Positions 1-6,950 are shown, numbered from the stretch's first letter. The stretch: 15,197 nt of DNA from JAWLFY01 sp964462125 (GCA_964462125.1 CAYWXT010000126.1:1-15197); one strand, 5' to 3'. Notes: a model not told the origin generated them from the letters alone. Translations and numbers: made by a program.

Positions 1-1
1 G

Positions 2-718
2 CTACCTCGCATCGCTCGCGGGATGAGCCGCGAAAAGTGCAAAACTGGAACTTAGAGATGCGAGATGCATTTCAATGTCACCCTCGTGAAGCCCTGGCGG
101 GGCGTCTCGCTTGATGGTAACGAGCAGCTCTCCAGCAGAATGCTCGTCGTCCCAGTCCACTTCGACCGATTCGACAAAGGGCGGGACTTGCCCGACCGTC
201 GGCCGGCCGGCTTCAGGTGTCGCGGCCGAGAATGGAATCGGCTGCTTGCCAAGTTCCGTCGCTAATCCGTTGACCTGACAGGCCGCGCGGTCGACGGCAT
301 AAGGCTCGAAAAACGTCGCGCTGATCGGGATCGATTGCGAGCGAGCCCCCTCGTCGGTGTAGGCCGTGACCTCGAGTTCGCTCTCCAACAACGTGTACCA
401 TCGGTCTCGGCGGTCGCCGGTCATGCGGCTGAGGGTGACATCGACCGTCGTTTCACTTTGAGAAGGAACCCTCAGTTCCGAGTGCGAAAGGATGACGCAA
501 TTGCAGTCGGCAGCGATCCGAACGAGCGCAGGCCCATGATTGGGGTTGCGGAACGCCAGTCGACGGGTCATGTCGCTTGAAGCTTGGACTTCGCCGAAAT
601 CGATCGCAGCCGGCGTGACACTTATCTCTCGGGTTGTTTCGATCGATGCCCAAAGCAGCATCGCTAGCGGCACCGCTAGACAGACGAGGATGGATAATCG
701 GACGGGCGGTCGACGCAT
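2..718 (-). CDS. Membrane-anchored DUF1573 domain protein
   Basis: The 238-residue product begins with a basic stretch and a hydrophobic segment at about residues 7-24, so it is probably held in the cytoplasmic membrane or exported. No lipobox is visible. Residues 38-75 fit the DUF1573 pattern: IDFGEV, a stretch of polar and hydrophobic strand, then RRLAFRNPNHGPALVRI and a Cys-x-Cys pair (DCNCVI, Cys72 and Cys74). DUF1573 is an immunoglobulin-like all-beta domain common in Planctomycetes and Bacteroidetes, and its role is not established. The ATG at 718 is chosen over the in-frame TTG at 733 because GGGAGGG lies 7 bases before it. The stop is at 2-4, so the gene is complete. A strong promoter with a homopolymeric spacer lies about 45 bases upstream. 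The domain call is fairly sure; the function is unknown. Confidence 0.8.
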   Translation of the reverse strand: MRRPPVRLSILVCLAVPLAMLLWASIETTREISVTPAAIDFGEVQASSDMTRRLAFRNPNHGPALVRIAADCNCVILSHSELRVPSQSETTVDVTLSRMTGDRRDRWYTLLESELEVTAYTDEGARSQSIPISATFFEPYAVDRAACQVNGLATELGKQPIPFSAATPEAGRPTVGQVPPFVESVEVDWDDEHSAGELLVTIKRDAPPGLHEGDIEMHLASLSSSFALFAAHPASDAR

Positions 719-762
719 TTGGTGCCCTCCCAAGCATCACGGGTTTTGTCCGAAGAGTCGTC

Positions 763-793
763 ATTATACCCCCCCCCCCTCCCCGCGAGTCAA
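763..793 (-). promoter_or_regulatory. Sigma70-type promoter with a G11 tract in its spacer
   Basis: On the minus strand, TTGACT (788-793, five of six matches to the -35 consensus) is followed by a 19-base spacer and a perfect TATAAT (763-768). The spacer is CGCGGGGA followed by eleven consecutive G. The expected transcription start is near 756, giving a leader of roughly 38 bases to the ATG at 718. An AT-rich palindrome lies just upstream of the -35 box. The spacer is two bases longer than the usual 17, so loss of two G would give the optimum. Confidence 0.65.
769..779. repeat. Homopolymer tract, C11 on plus strand / G11 on minus
   Basis: Eleven uninterrupted C (plus strand), followed by T and four more C. 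It lies entirely between the -35 and -10 boxes of the promoter for the DUF1573 gene. Tracts of this length are prone to slipped-strand length change in bacteria, and also to sequencing length errors. Confidence 0.85.
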
Positions 794-796
794 CGA

Positions 797-819
797 TTTT
801 TGGAGTGGTTCTCCAAAAA
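797..819. repeat. Perfect inverted repeat upstream of the DUF1573 promoter
   Basis: TTTTTGGAG (797-805) and CTCCAAAAA (811-819) are perfect 9-base arms around a 5-base loop, TGGTT. The element ends three bases before the -35 box of the minus-strand promoter, where an AT-rich UP element or an activator/repressor site would lie. It could also be a weak terminator, although its T tract is part of the stem rather than after it. Confidence 0.6.
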
Positions 820-829
820 AAAGTCGCTC

Positions 830-1066
830 ATGGCAGCGATGATCTTGATGGTGCGTGACCGGAACATGGCTATCGCTGCGCTTCCGAGTCTCGGCAGACG
901 GCGACCACGGCCCTCCAGGCGGCAGAACTCTCCTCCGATGCAGCGAAACCAGTCGCCCATTTCCCGCCGCACGTCCATGGGGAGCTCGCTCTTGAGCACA
1001 ATCTCTGCAAAGATCGTCCGGCCGCCGGTGCTTGTATCTCCTGGCCCGTCAAGTCATGCAGTGTCC
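830..1066. other. Stretch without a convincing gene
   Basis: Together with the promoter region this is a gap of more than 300 bases. On the minus strand an open frame runs from a GTG at 999 to a stop at 790 (69 codons, containing MDVRREMGDWFRCIGGEF and ending FFLENHSKNR). It has no good ribosome-binding site, overlaps the palindrome and promoter at its end, and matches no family I recognise. A second minus-strand frame (870-1070) is equally anonymous. The stretch directly follows the broken DsrE-like stub, so it may be decayed or inserted sequence. No RNA gene was seen. Confidence 0.45.
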
Positions 1067-1129
1067 TCATGCGTCGGCATGCTCCGTTCCGTACGGTGGA
1101 CCCTTCAGAATGAAAAGGATATTCGCCAT
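1067..1129 (-). pseudogene. N-terminal stub of a DsrE-like sulfur-transfer protein
   Basis: An ATG at 1129 opens a 20-codon frame, MANILFILKGPPYGTEHADA, which then meets TGA at 1067-1069. The pattern ILFILxxPPYGTE is the typical opening of small DsrE/YchN-fold proteins of about 115 residues. The start follows AAGGAC eight bases upstream and lies 21 bases after the stop of the cysteine desulfurase, so it looks like a real third gene of that operon. After the stop, neither other frame restores a DsrE-like sequence, in particular no Cys-containing catalytic region. I therefore read it as a truncated remnant rather than a simple frameshift. DsrE-fold proteins carry persulfide sulfur, which fits the neighbouring desulfurase. 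The main doubt is that the identification rests on only 20 residues. Confidence 0.5.
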
Positions 1130-1150
1130 TGGTTCGTCCTTCCCTCCGCT

Positions 1151-2299
1151 TTAGTCGTCATGCTCCGACGCGAATCCTCGAGGCACGCTTTCTAGAGCTG
1201 CATCGATGTCGTGTTCCGTGGTCGTTCGCCCGAGGCTGAATCGCACCGACCCCAGGCCGACGTCGTGTGGAACCCCCATTGCCGCGAGAACCGGGCTGAT
1301 GCTCGTGCTGCCGGCATGGCAGGCCGAGCCTGTGGAGGCAGCGATCTGCGGCATGCGGGCCAGGATGTCGCTCCCGTCATGCCCGGTGAAACTCACGTTC
1401 AGCGTGTTGGGCAGCCGCCTTTCCGGATGGCCGTTGAGTACGATCGAATCGCCAAACCGCTGTTGAAGTTCCCGCCAAAAGCGATCGCGAAGCCGGGGAA
1501 CCTGTGGATTGTCGATCCACTGCCGCGCCAGTTCACAGGCGGCACCGAGCCCGACGATTTCCAGGGTGTTCTCCGTCCCGGCTCGTCTGCCTGCCTCATG
1601 CCCGGCCCCGTGCAGCAGCGGCTCCAGTTCAACGCCCTGGCGGACGAACAGCGCCCCGACACCCTTGGGACCGTAAAGCTTGTGCCCCGCAACCGTCAGC
1701 AGGTCGACGCCGAGTGACTCGACGTCGACTTCGATCTTGCCGACGCTCTGGGCGGCATCGGTATGACAGAGGATCCCTTCCTCTCGCGCGATACGAGCGA
1801 TCTCTTCGACCGGTTGAATGGTCCCCACCTCGTTGTTCGCGTGCATGATGGAGACAAGCCGGGTCTCGGGGCGAATGGCTCGTCGCACGTCGTCTGGATC
1901 GACCATGCCGAAGCGATCGACGGGCAAACGCGTGACATCAGCCCCGAGCTCTTCCAGGAACCGGCACGGCTTCAGCACAGCTGGATGTTCGACTTGGCTC
2001 GTGATGATGTGGGGACGCGATTCCTTCCAGGATTTCTTCTTCGAAAAGAACACTCCTTTGATGGCGTGATTGTTTGCCTCGGTGCCTCCTGAGGTGAAGA
2101 CGATTTCGGTCGCGTCGCAGGCGAGCAGCGCTGCGACCTGCGATCGTGCCCGCTCGACGGCATCGCGTGCGGGGAGGCCCGCCCAGTGCAGGCTCGACGG
2201 ATTGCCATACGCTTCGGCCAGGAAGGGTAGCATCGTCGCTGCGACTTCCGGCGCCAGGGGGGTGGTTGCGTTGTAGTCCAAATAGATGCGTGCACTCAT
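1151..2299 (-). CDS. Cysteine desulfurase, NifS/IscS family
   Basis: This PLP-dependent enzyme of 382 residues, the normal family length, removes sulfur from L-cysteine to give alanine and an enzyme-bound persulfide for Fe-S clusters or other acceptors. Visible landmarks are YLDYNATTP (6-14), SGGTEANN (70-77), His105 in QVEHPAV, HTDAAQSVGK (179-188) with the cofactor-binding Asp181, AGHKLYGPKG (204-213) with the PLP lysine Lys207, GTENT (241-245), and the persulfide cysteine Cys327 in STGSACHAGS. All key residues are present, so it should be active. A slightly long Lys-rich loop (FFSKKKSWKE, 84-93) precedes the HIIT strand. Its ATG overlaps the stop of the ArsR-type regulator as ATGA, implying coupled translation. 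A DsrE-like stub follows 21 bases downstream. The context suggests sulfur transfer under ArsR control rather than the housekeeping isc or suf pathway. Confidence 0.92.
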   Translation of the reverse strand: MSARIYLDYNATTPLAPEVAATMLPFLAEAYGNPSSLHWAGLPARDAVERARSQVAALLACDATEIVFTSGGTEANNHAIKGVFFSKKKSWKESRPHIITSQVEHPAVLKPCRFLEELGADVTRLPVDRFGMVDPDDVRRAIRPETRLVSIMHANNEVGTIQPVEEIARIAREEGILCHTDAAQSVGKIEVDVESLGVDLLTVAGHKLYGPKGVGALFVRQGVELEPLLHGAGHEAGRRAGTENTLEIVGLGAACELARQWIDNPQVPRLRDRFWRELQQRFGDSIVLNGHPERRLPNTLNVSFTGHDGSDILARMPQIAASTGSACHAGSTSISPVLAAMGVPHDVGLGSVRFSLGRTTTEHDIDAALESVPRGFASEHDD

Positions 2300-2694
2300 C
2301 CCGGCACCTCAGCGCGTTGGCTCTGCTTGGAGGATTTTCGCTGGGTCTGCTTCTCCAGCGTCTTGGCGAGCCGTTCCTTGTCTGCCTTGATCTCCTCGGC
2401 GCTACGCTTCACGACGGTCTCTTTGCGGCCGACCAACGCGAGCATGTCCTGCACAAGCCGCGGCTGGCAGAGGTAATAGCATCGCAGCGTCCCGTCCTGG
2501 GCGTAGTCCACCAGTTGGGCGTTCCGGAGGACGCCCAGATGCTGGGAGATGTTTGCCTGGCGAGCGGGCAGTAACTCCTCCATGTCGCTGACGCACTTGG
2601 GCCCGTCCACGAGCTCCTGGAGGATCATGAGCCGGATCGGATGAGCGAAGGCCTTCAGCCGCTCGCCTGCGGTGTGCGGGTCCAATGGTGACAT
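2296..2694 (-). CDS. ArsR-family winged-helix repressor
   Basis: This 132-residue protein has an ArsR-type winged helix at about residues 8-80. The core reads ERLKAFAHPIRLMILQELVDGP, then CVSDMEELL, the recognition helix region ARQANISQHLGVLRNAQLV, and the wing QDGTLRCYYL. The C-terminal 40 residues are charged and Lys/Gln-rich. Cys34 sits where classical metal-sensing members carry the ELCVC box, but the second cysteine of that box is missing. Cys72 and Cys76 lie in and just after the wing. Sensing of a thiol, persulfide or metalloid is therefore possible but unproven. The gene is first in an operon with the cysteine desulfurase, with a 4-base ATGA overlap. An inverted repeat over its promoter is the natural target for autorepression. 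The family call is firm; the ligand is unknown. Confidence 0.88.
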   Translation of the reverse strand: MSPLDPHTAGERLKAFAHPIRLMILQELVDGPKCVSDMEELLPARQANISQHLGVLRNAQLVDYAQDGTLRCYYLCQPRLVQDMLALVGRKETVVKRSAEEIKADKERLAKTLEKQTQRKSSKQSQRAEVPG

Positions 2695-2724
2695 GAAACT
2701 CGTGACCCTGAACGCTCTGCAAGT

Positions 2725-2768
2725 ATATTCGAATGCACGAATATGTACAGTTCGATACCTGCCGTCAA
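2725..2768 (-). promoter_or_regulatory. Promoter and ArsR-type operator of the sulfur operon
   Basis: On the minus strand, TTGACG (2763-2768) and CATATT (2740-2745) are separated by 17 bases, a plausible -35/-10 pair about 45 bases before the regulator's ATG. A perfect inverted repeat, ATATTCG (2725-2731) and CGAATAT (2738-2744) with a 6-base spacer, overlaps the -10 box and the expected transcription start. AT-rich inverted repeats of this form are typical ArsR-family operators, so a bound dimer would block polymerase. The assignment is inferred from position and symmetry. Confidence 0.65.
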
Positions 2769-2783
2769 CAGAGATGTCAGGCG

Positions 2784-2809
2784 AAAAAAAGAGTCCTGAC
2801 CCCTTTTTT
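2784..2809. repeat. Dispersed A-tract/GAGTCCTGACCCC/T-tract element, copy 1
   Basis: Seven A, then GAGTCCTGACCCC, then six T. The two halves form an imperfect inverted repeat centred on CT: A6-G-A-GTC pairs with GAC-CC-CT6, with small bulges. It lies in the divergent promoter region between the ArsR-type regulator and the DUF1501 gene, just upstream of the -35 box of the former. Confidence 0.85.
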
Positions 2810-2940
2810 CAGCGCTGGGGGGGCGGCGAGACGGCGGTTGGAGAAAAGATTACGATGGGAACATGCGGTGAATCTTGATTCGGCGCACGCGCCACCCTGT
2901 CCGTCGTTGTCTCCCGCCTTCCCCCATCCCCTGCCGACCG

Positions 2941-4317
2941 ATGCTGAATTTGACCTCGCGTGGCAAAGCCCACACCTGCAACGGGACGACCCGCCGTGAC
3001 TTTCTGCAAATCGGCACGCTGGGGGCAATCGGCTTGGGACTGCCACAGTACTTGGCGGCAGCCGAGCAAGGCGGGGTCGATCCGGCCAAGGACGGTCGAT
3101 CCTGCATCATGATTTTCAATCTCGGTGCGCCAAGCCAGTTGGACACGTTTGATATGAAGCCCGAGGCGCCGGCGGAGGTGCGGGGGCCGTTCCAACCGAT
3201 TTCGACCCAGGGTGAGTTTCAGCTTTCCGAGATTCTGCCGCGGCATGCCGAGGTCGCCGACAAGTTCTCGATCGTGCGGTCGTGTTACCACACCGCCGCG
3301 GCGGTCCATGACGCCGGTTGGCAAATGTTGCAGACCGGCCGCCAGTTCACCGGCGGTGTCAACTACCCGCACGCCGGCGCGGTGCTGCAGTATCTGCGGG
3401 GTCGGCGAAGCGATCTTCCTGCCCACGTCGTGCTGCCCGAGACGATGGGCCGCGGCGGCGGTAACTTGCCCAACGGCCAATCGGGCGGTTTCCTCGGCAA
3501 GGCCCACGACCCGTTTGCTTTGATGGCCGATCCGAGTCAGCCCGATTTCGAAGTTCCCGATTTGCTACCGCCGTCGACGTTGGGAGACGTTCGCATCGAC
3601 CGTCGCCGCCGGATGCGGGAATCGATCGAGGGGCGGATGCGGGAATTGGAAGCGACAGAGTCGGCGGCGATGTTGGACGAGAACTTCACCGCAGCGTACC
3701 GGCTGATGAGCAGCCCCCAGGCTCGCGAGGCGTTCGACTTGGCCAAGGAGCCGACCGAGGTTCGCGAGCGATACGGGATGAACCGTTTCGGCCAGTGCTG
3801 TTTGCTGGCTCGCCGCCTGATTGAATCGGGCGTCCGCTTCGTCACGATCAACACGTTCTTGACGGTCTTCAATGAAGTCACCTGGGACATCCACGGCAGC
3901 AAACCATTTACAACGATCGAGGGAATGAAAAACATCGTCGCCCCCATGTATGACCAGGGTTACGCGGCGCTGCTCGCCGACCTGGCCGACCGCGGGATGC
4001 TCGACGATACGATGGTGTGTGGCTTGGCGGAGTTCGGGCGGACGCCGAAGGTCAATCCAGCTGGCGGCCGAGATCACTGGCCGCAATGTTTTTCCTGTAC
4101 CTTTGCTGGCGGCGGCGTCCAGGGAGGCCGAGCGATCGGGGCCAGCGATCCGATCGGGGGCGTCCCGGCAGAACGTCCCACCAGTCCTGGTGAGGTGATC
4201 GCCACGATCTTCCACTCATTGGGGTTGGACCTACACACCGAATTGCCCGGCCCTGCCGGACGTCCCTTCCCGTTGGTCGACTTCGGCGTACGCGAAATCC
4301 GTGAACTGTTTGCTTGA
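2941..4317 (+). CDS. Tat-exported DUF1501 family protein
   Basis: This 458-residue protein matches DUF1501, a large Planctomycetes family related to the alkaline phosphatase/sulfatase fold. Its true substrates are not established. Residues 17-22 (TRRDFL) followed by a hydrophobic stretch to about residue 41 (GLPQYLAAA) form a Tat signal, so it is exported folded. Family landmarks include GAPSQLDTFDMKPEAP, HDAGWQMLQTGRQF, NGQSGGFLGKAHDPF, EFGRTPKVNPAGGRDHWP (Glu364 to Pro381, with Asp378 and His379 as likely metal ligands) and the C-terminal GRPFPLVDFG. The ATG at 2941 places the twin arginines at the expected distance; an in-frame TTG at 2875 would put an odd Pro/Arg-rich extension in front and is rejected. 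Its TGA overlaps the next ATG as TGATG. The pairing with a DUF1549/DUF1553 protein is characteristic. Confidence 0.88.
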   Translation: MLNLTSRGKAHTCNGTTRRDFLQIGTLGAIGLGLPQYLAAAEQGGVDPAKDGRSCIMIFNLGAPSQLDTFDMKPEAPAEVRGPFQPISTQGEFQLSEILPRHAEVADKFSIVRSCYHTAAAVHDAGWQMLQTGRQFTGGVNYPHAGAVLQYLRGRRSDLPAHVVLPETMGRGGGNLPNGQSGGFLGKAHDPFALMADPSQPDFEVPDLLPPSTLGDVRIDRRRRMRESIEGRMRELEATESAAMLDENFTAAYRLMSSPQAREAFDLAKEPTEVRERYGMNRFGQCCLLARRLIESGVRFVTINTFLTVFNEVTWDIHGSKPFTTIEGMKNIVAPMYDQGYAALLADLADRGMLDDTMVCGLAEFGRTPKVNPAGGRDHWPQCFSCTFAGGGVQGGRAIGASDPIGGVPAERPTSPGEVIATIFHSLGLDLHTELPGPAGRPFPLVDFGVREIRELFA

Positions 4318-6884
4318 TGGAAACCATGAATTGTCTGTTCAAGTTGTCCTGTCGCGAGCGTCGCCGAGAATGCCTCGCCGCTAGAAGTCGCTTCGACTTC
4401 GGCCCCCCTCGTTTCCTTCCCTTCCTTCTGCTGCTGTTGGTTTCCCCTGCAGCGGCCTTGGCTTCGGCGCCGTGGAGGGTGTTGCCTGAACAGTTGACCC
4501 TGGACGGCGGCGAAGGGCGTCAACAGCTGTCGCTGGTTACGGTTCGCGAAGGCCACGTCTCCGCGACCGTGCGGGACCGAGTCAGCTGGGAGTCGAGCGA
4601 TCCCGAGGTCGTTCGCGTGGAAGGAAACGTTGCTGTCGCGGTCGGTGACGGGGAGGCAACGGTCACGGCAGTCAGCAAGAAGGACGGCACCGAAGCAACA
4701 GCACGGGTCACGGTGGAGGGCACTTCGGATCCGCACCGCTGGAGTTTCCGCAACGACGTCGAGTCGGTGCTCGCCCGGCAAGGGTGCAACACCGGGGCCT
4801 GTCACGGGGCGCTCGCCGGCAAGGGAGGTTTTCGGCTTTCGCTTCACGGGTACGATCCGGAGGCCGATTTTCAATCGATGACGCGCCAGGCTCGCGGGCG
4901 GCGGATCGAGGTCAGTGATCCGGGACGCAGTTTGATCCTGGCCAAACCGACCGGAGCGTTGCCGCACAAGGGCGGTCTGCGTCTTGACCCCGAGTCGCGC
5001 AATTACAGAATCCTCGCGGAGTGGATCACCACGGGGGCCGAGGGGCCCGCAGACGATGACCCACGGCTGGAATCGATCGAGGTCCTGCCCGAGGCCGCGT
5101 TGCTCGCCCCCGGGGAACACTCGCAAGTCTTGGTGCAGGCTCATTACGACGACGGACGCACCGTTGACGTCACGCAGTGGTCCAAGTTCACCGCCACCGA
5201 CGAAGCGGTTGCCGGCGTCGATGACGATGGATCGGTTTCGGTTCGCGGCAGCGGCGAAGGGGCGGTGTTGGTCTGGTTTGGCAGCAAGATTGCCTTGGCG
5301 CGAATGACCGTTCCCTATCCCTACGACGTTCCAGCGGAAAGCTACGCCCAAGCGCCGCGGCGAAACTTCATCGACGACTTGAGTCTGGAACAGTTACAGA
5401 CCTTGCGGATCAATCCGTCACCGCGCTGTGACGATGACACGTTTCTGCGACGCGCCACGATCGACACGGTCGGCCGGCTGCCGACGGTCGACGAGCGATC
5501 GCAGTTTACCGACGACCCGCCGGAGCAGCGCCGCGACCTATTGATCGAGCGGCTGCTCTCCAGCGATGACTACGTTGACTACTGGGCGCACCGCTGGAGC
5601 GACATGTTGTTGATCAACGGCACGCGGCTTCGCCCGGTCGCGGTCGAGTCGTATTACCGCTGGCTCCATGATGCGGTGCGTGAAAATCTGCCCTGGGACA
5701 ACTTGGCGCGTGAAATCCTGACTGCCACCGGGGAGAGCACGGAAAACGGTGCGACGAATTTCTATGCCTTGCACCAATCGCCGGAGGAGATGACCGAGAA
5801 TGCCGCTCAAGCCTTCCTTGGGCTCTCGATCGGTTGTGCCAAGTGCCACAACCACCCGCTGGAGAAATGGACCAACGACCAGTACTACGCGATGGCGAAT
5901 CTGTTTGCCCGCGTCCGGGCCAAGGGTTGGGGCGGCGACTCGCGAAGCGGTGATGGGCGGCGAACGCTGTACGTTGCCAGCCGTGGCGACCTGATCCAGC
6001 CCAGCCTGGGCGAGCCGCAACCGCCAGCTCCACTCGATGCGGAACCGCTGCCGATCGATGCCCCCGGCGACCGTCGCGAAGCGCTCGCCGATTGGATGAC
6101 CGATCCGGAAAACCCCTATTTCGCCCGTGCGGTCACCAACCGCGTGTGGGCCAACTTCTTCGGCCGCGGGCTCATCGAACCGGTCGATGATCTGCGGATG
6201 AGCAATCCGGCGTCGAATGAGGCGTTGCTCACGGCCGCGTCGCAACACCTGATCGATGTCGAGTTTGATTTGAAACAGTTGATGCGGTCGATCCTGCGGA
6301 GTGAAACGTATCAGCGCAGCAGTCTGCCGCTGGATCGCAACCGCGAGGAAAAGCAGTATCTCAGCCGCTACTATCCACGACGACTGATGGCGGAAGTCTT
6401 GCTCGACTCGATCGACCAAACCCTCGGGACGACGACCCAGTTCGACCAGATCGCGTTTCCCGGAGCAGACAAACAGACGACCGAGTTTTACCCATCGGGT
6501 ACCCGGGCGATCGAGCTGTATGACTCCGCCGTCGATTCGTATTTCCTGAAAACCTTTGGCCGCAACCCGCGTGAGATCACCTGTGAGTGCGAGCGGAGTG
6601 ACGAGCCGAGCATGGTCCAGGTGCTGCACCTGTCCAATGGTGACACTTTGAACCCGAAGCTCGCGGCGGAGGACAACCTGATCGAACAGCTGCTTGAACA
6701 ACAAGCCGATGACGAGACGATACTCCAGGCCTTGTTCAACGCGGCGCTGACGCGGGACCCGGCCGACGCGGAACGATCACGGTTGATGGAGATCGTCGAG
6801 GAGTACGGAGATGATCGCCGCACGGCCTGGCAGGACGTGGCCTGGAGTCTGCTGACGAGCACGGAGTTCACGTTCAATCACTGA
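4317..6884 (+). CDS. DUF1549/DUF1553 surface protein with Ig-like domains and heme-like motifs
   Basis: The 855-residue product has an N-terminal basic region, a hydrophobic export segment (FLPFLLLLLVSPAAALASA, about residues 33-51), and an Ig-like region ending in VAVGDGEATVTAVSKKDGT. A cysteine motif, CNTGACH, begins at Cys157 (C-x4-C-H), followed by GKGGFRLSLHGYDPEADF. A second Ig-like stretch covers roughly 255-335. DUF1549 follows, starting near FIDDLSLEQL, with a canonical CxxCH heme-binding motif, CAKCH, at 507-511. DUF1553 makes up the C-terminal part (ALADWMTDPENPYFARAVTNRVWANFFGRG onward). CxxCH implies covalent c-type heme, and the C-x4-CH site is recurrent in this planctomycete subclass by recollection. 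The ATG at 4317 overlaps the stop of the DUF1501 gene; 4326 is an alternative. The two proteins probably act together in the periplasm or cell surface, possibly in polymer or sulfated glycan processing, which is inference. Confidence 0.87.
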   Translation: METMNCLFKLSCRERRRECLAARSRFDFGPPRFLPFLLLLLVSPAAALASAPWRVLPEQLTLDGGEGRQQLSLVTVREGHVSATVRDRVSWESSDPEVVRVEGNVAVAVGDGEATVTAVSKKDGTEATARVTVEGTSDPHRWSFRNDVESVLARQGCNTGACHGALAGKGGFRLSLHGYDPEADFQSMTRQARGRRIEVSDPGRSLILAKPTGALPHKGGLRLDPESRNYRILAEWITTGAEGPADDDPRLESIEVLPEAALLAPGEHSQVLVQAHYDDGRTVDVTQWSKFTATDEAVAGVDDDGSVSVRGSGEGAVLVWFGSKIALARMTVPYPYDVPAESYAQAPRRNFIDDLSLEQLQTLRINPSPRCDDDTFLRRATIDTVGRLPTVDERSQFTDDPPEQRRDLLIERLLSSDDYVDYWAHRWSDMLLINGTRLRPVAVESYYRWLHDAVRENLPWDNLAREILTATGESTENGATNFYALHQSPEEMTENAAQAFLGLSIGCAKCHNHPLEKWTNDQYYAMANLFARVRAKGWGGDSRSGDGRRTLYVASRGDLIQPSLGEPQPPAPLDAEPLPIDAPGDRREALADWMTDPENPYFARAVTNRVWANFFGRGLIEPVDDLRMSNPASNEALLTAASQHLIDVEFDLKQLMRSILRSETYQRSSLPLDRNREEKQYLSRYYPRRLMAEVLLDSIDQTLGTTTQFDQIAFPGADKQTTEFYPSGTRAIELYDSAVDSYFLKTFGRNPREITCECERSDEPSMVQVLHLSNGDTLNPKLAAEDNLIEQLLEQQADDETILQALFNAALTRDPADAERSRLMEIVEEYGDDRRTAWQDVAWSLLTSTEFTFNH

Positions 6885-6892
6885 GTGAGTCT

Positions 6893-6908
6893 CGCTTAGC
6901 CGTAAGCG
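6893..6908. terminator. Hairpin between convergent genes
   Basis: CGCTTA and TAAGCG form a perfect 6-base stem around GCCG, nine bases after the stop of the DUF1553 gene and within the 66-base gap to the convergent 462-residue gene. There is no T tract on the downstream side in either direction, so intrinsic termination is weak. It could instead be a dispersed hairpin repeat. Confidence 0.4.
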
Positions 6909-6910
6909 GG

Positions 6911-6931
6911 AAAAAGTGTCCGGTACCTTTT
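6911..6931. repeat. Variant of the dispersed element: A-tract/GTGTCCGGTACC/T-tract
   Basis: AAAAAGTGTCCGGTACCTTTT has the same design as the GAGTCCTGACCCC element: A5-G-n-GTCC, a short centre, then C and T4. It differs in the core (GGTAC in place of TGACC). It lies between two convergent genes, next to a perfect hairpin. Confidence 0.6.
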
Positions 6932-6950
6932 GTGCAAAGCACCCGGAGGC

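Noticed and set aside
2817..2823. G7 run near the divergent promoter as a second phase-variable tract
   Set aside because: It is short and not placed between recognisable promoter boxes or in a coding start.
4074..5351. Long minus-strand frame of 425 codons opposite the DUF1501 and DUF1553 genes
   Set aside because: It is antisense to strongly supported coding sequence, crosses two genes, and has low-complexity Arg/Gly-rich composition typical of shadow frames in GC-rich DNA.
5538..6704. Minus-strand frame of 388 codons inside the DUF1553 gene
   Set aside because: It mirrors the codon bias of the plus-strand gene and has no domain, start signal or independent context.
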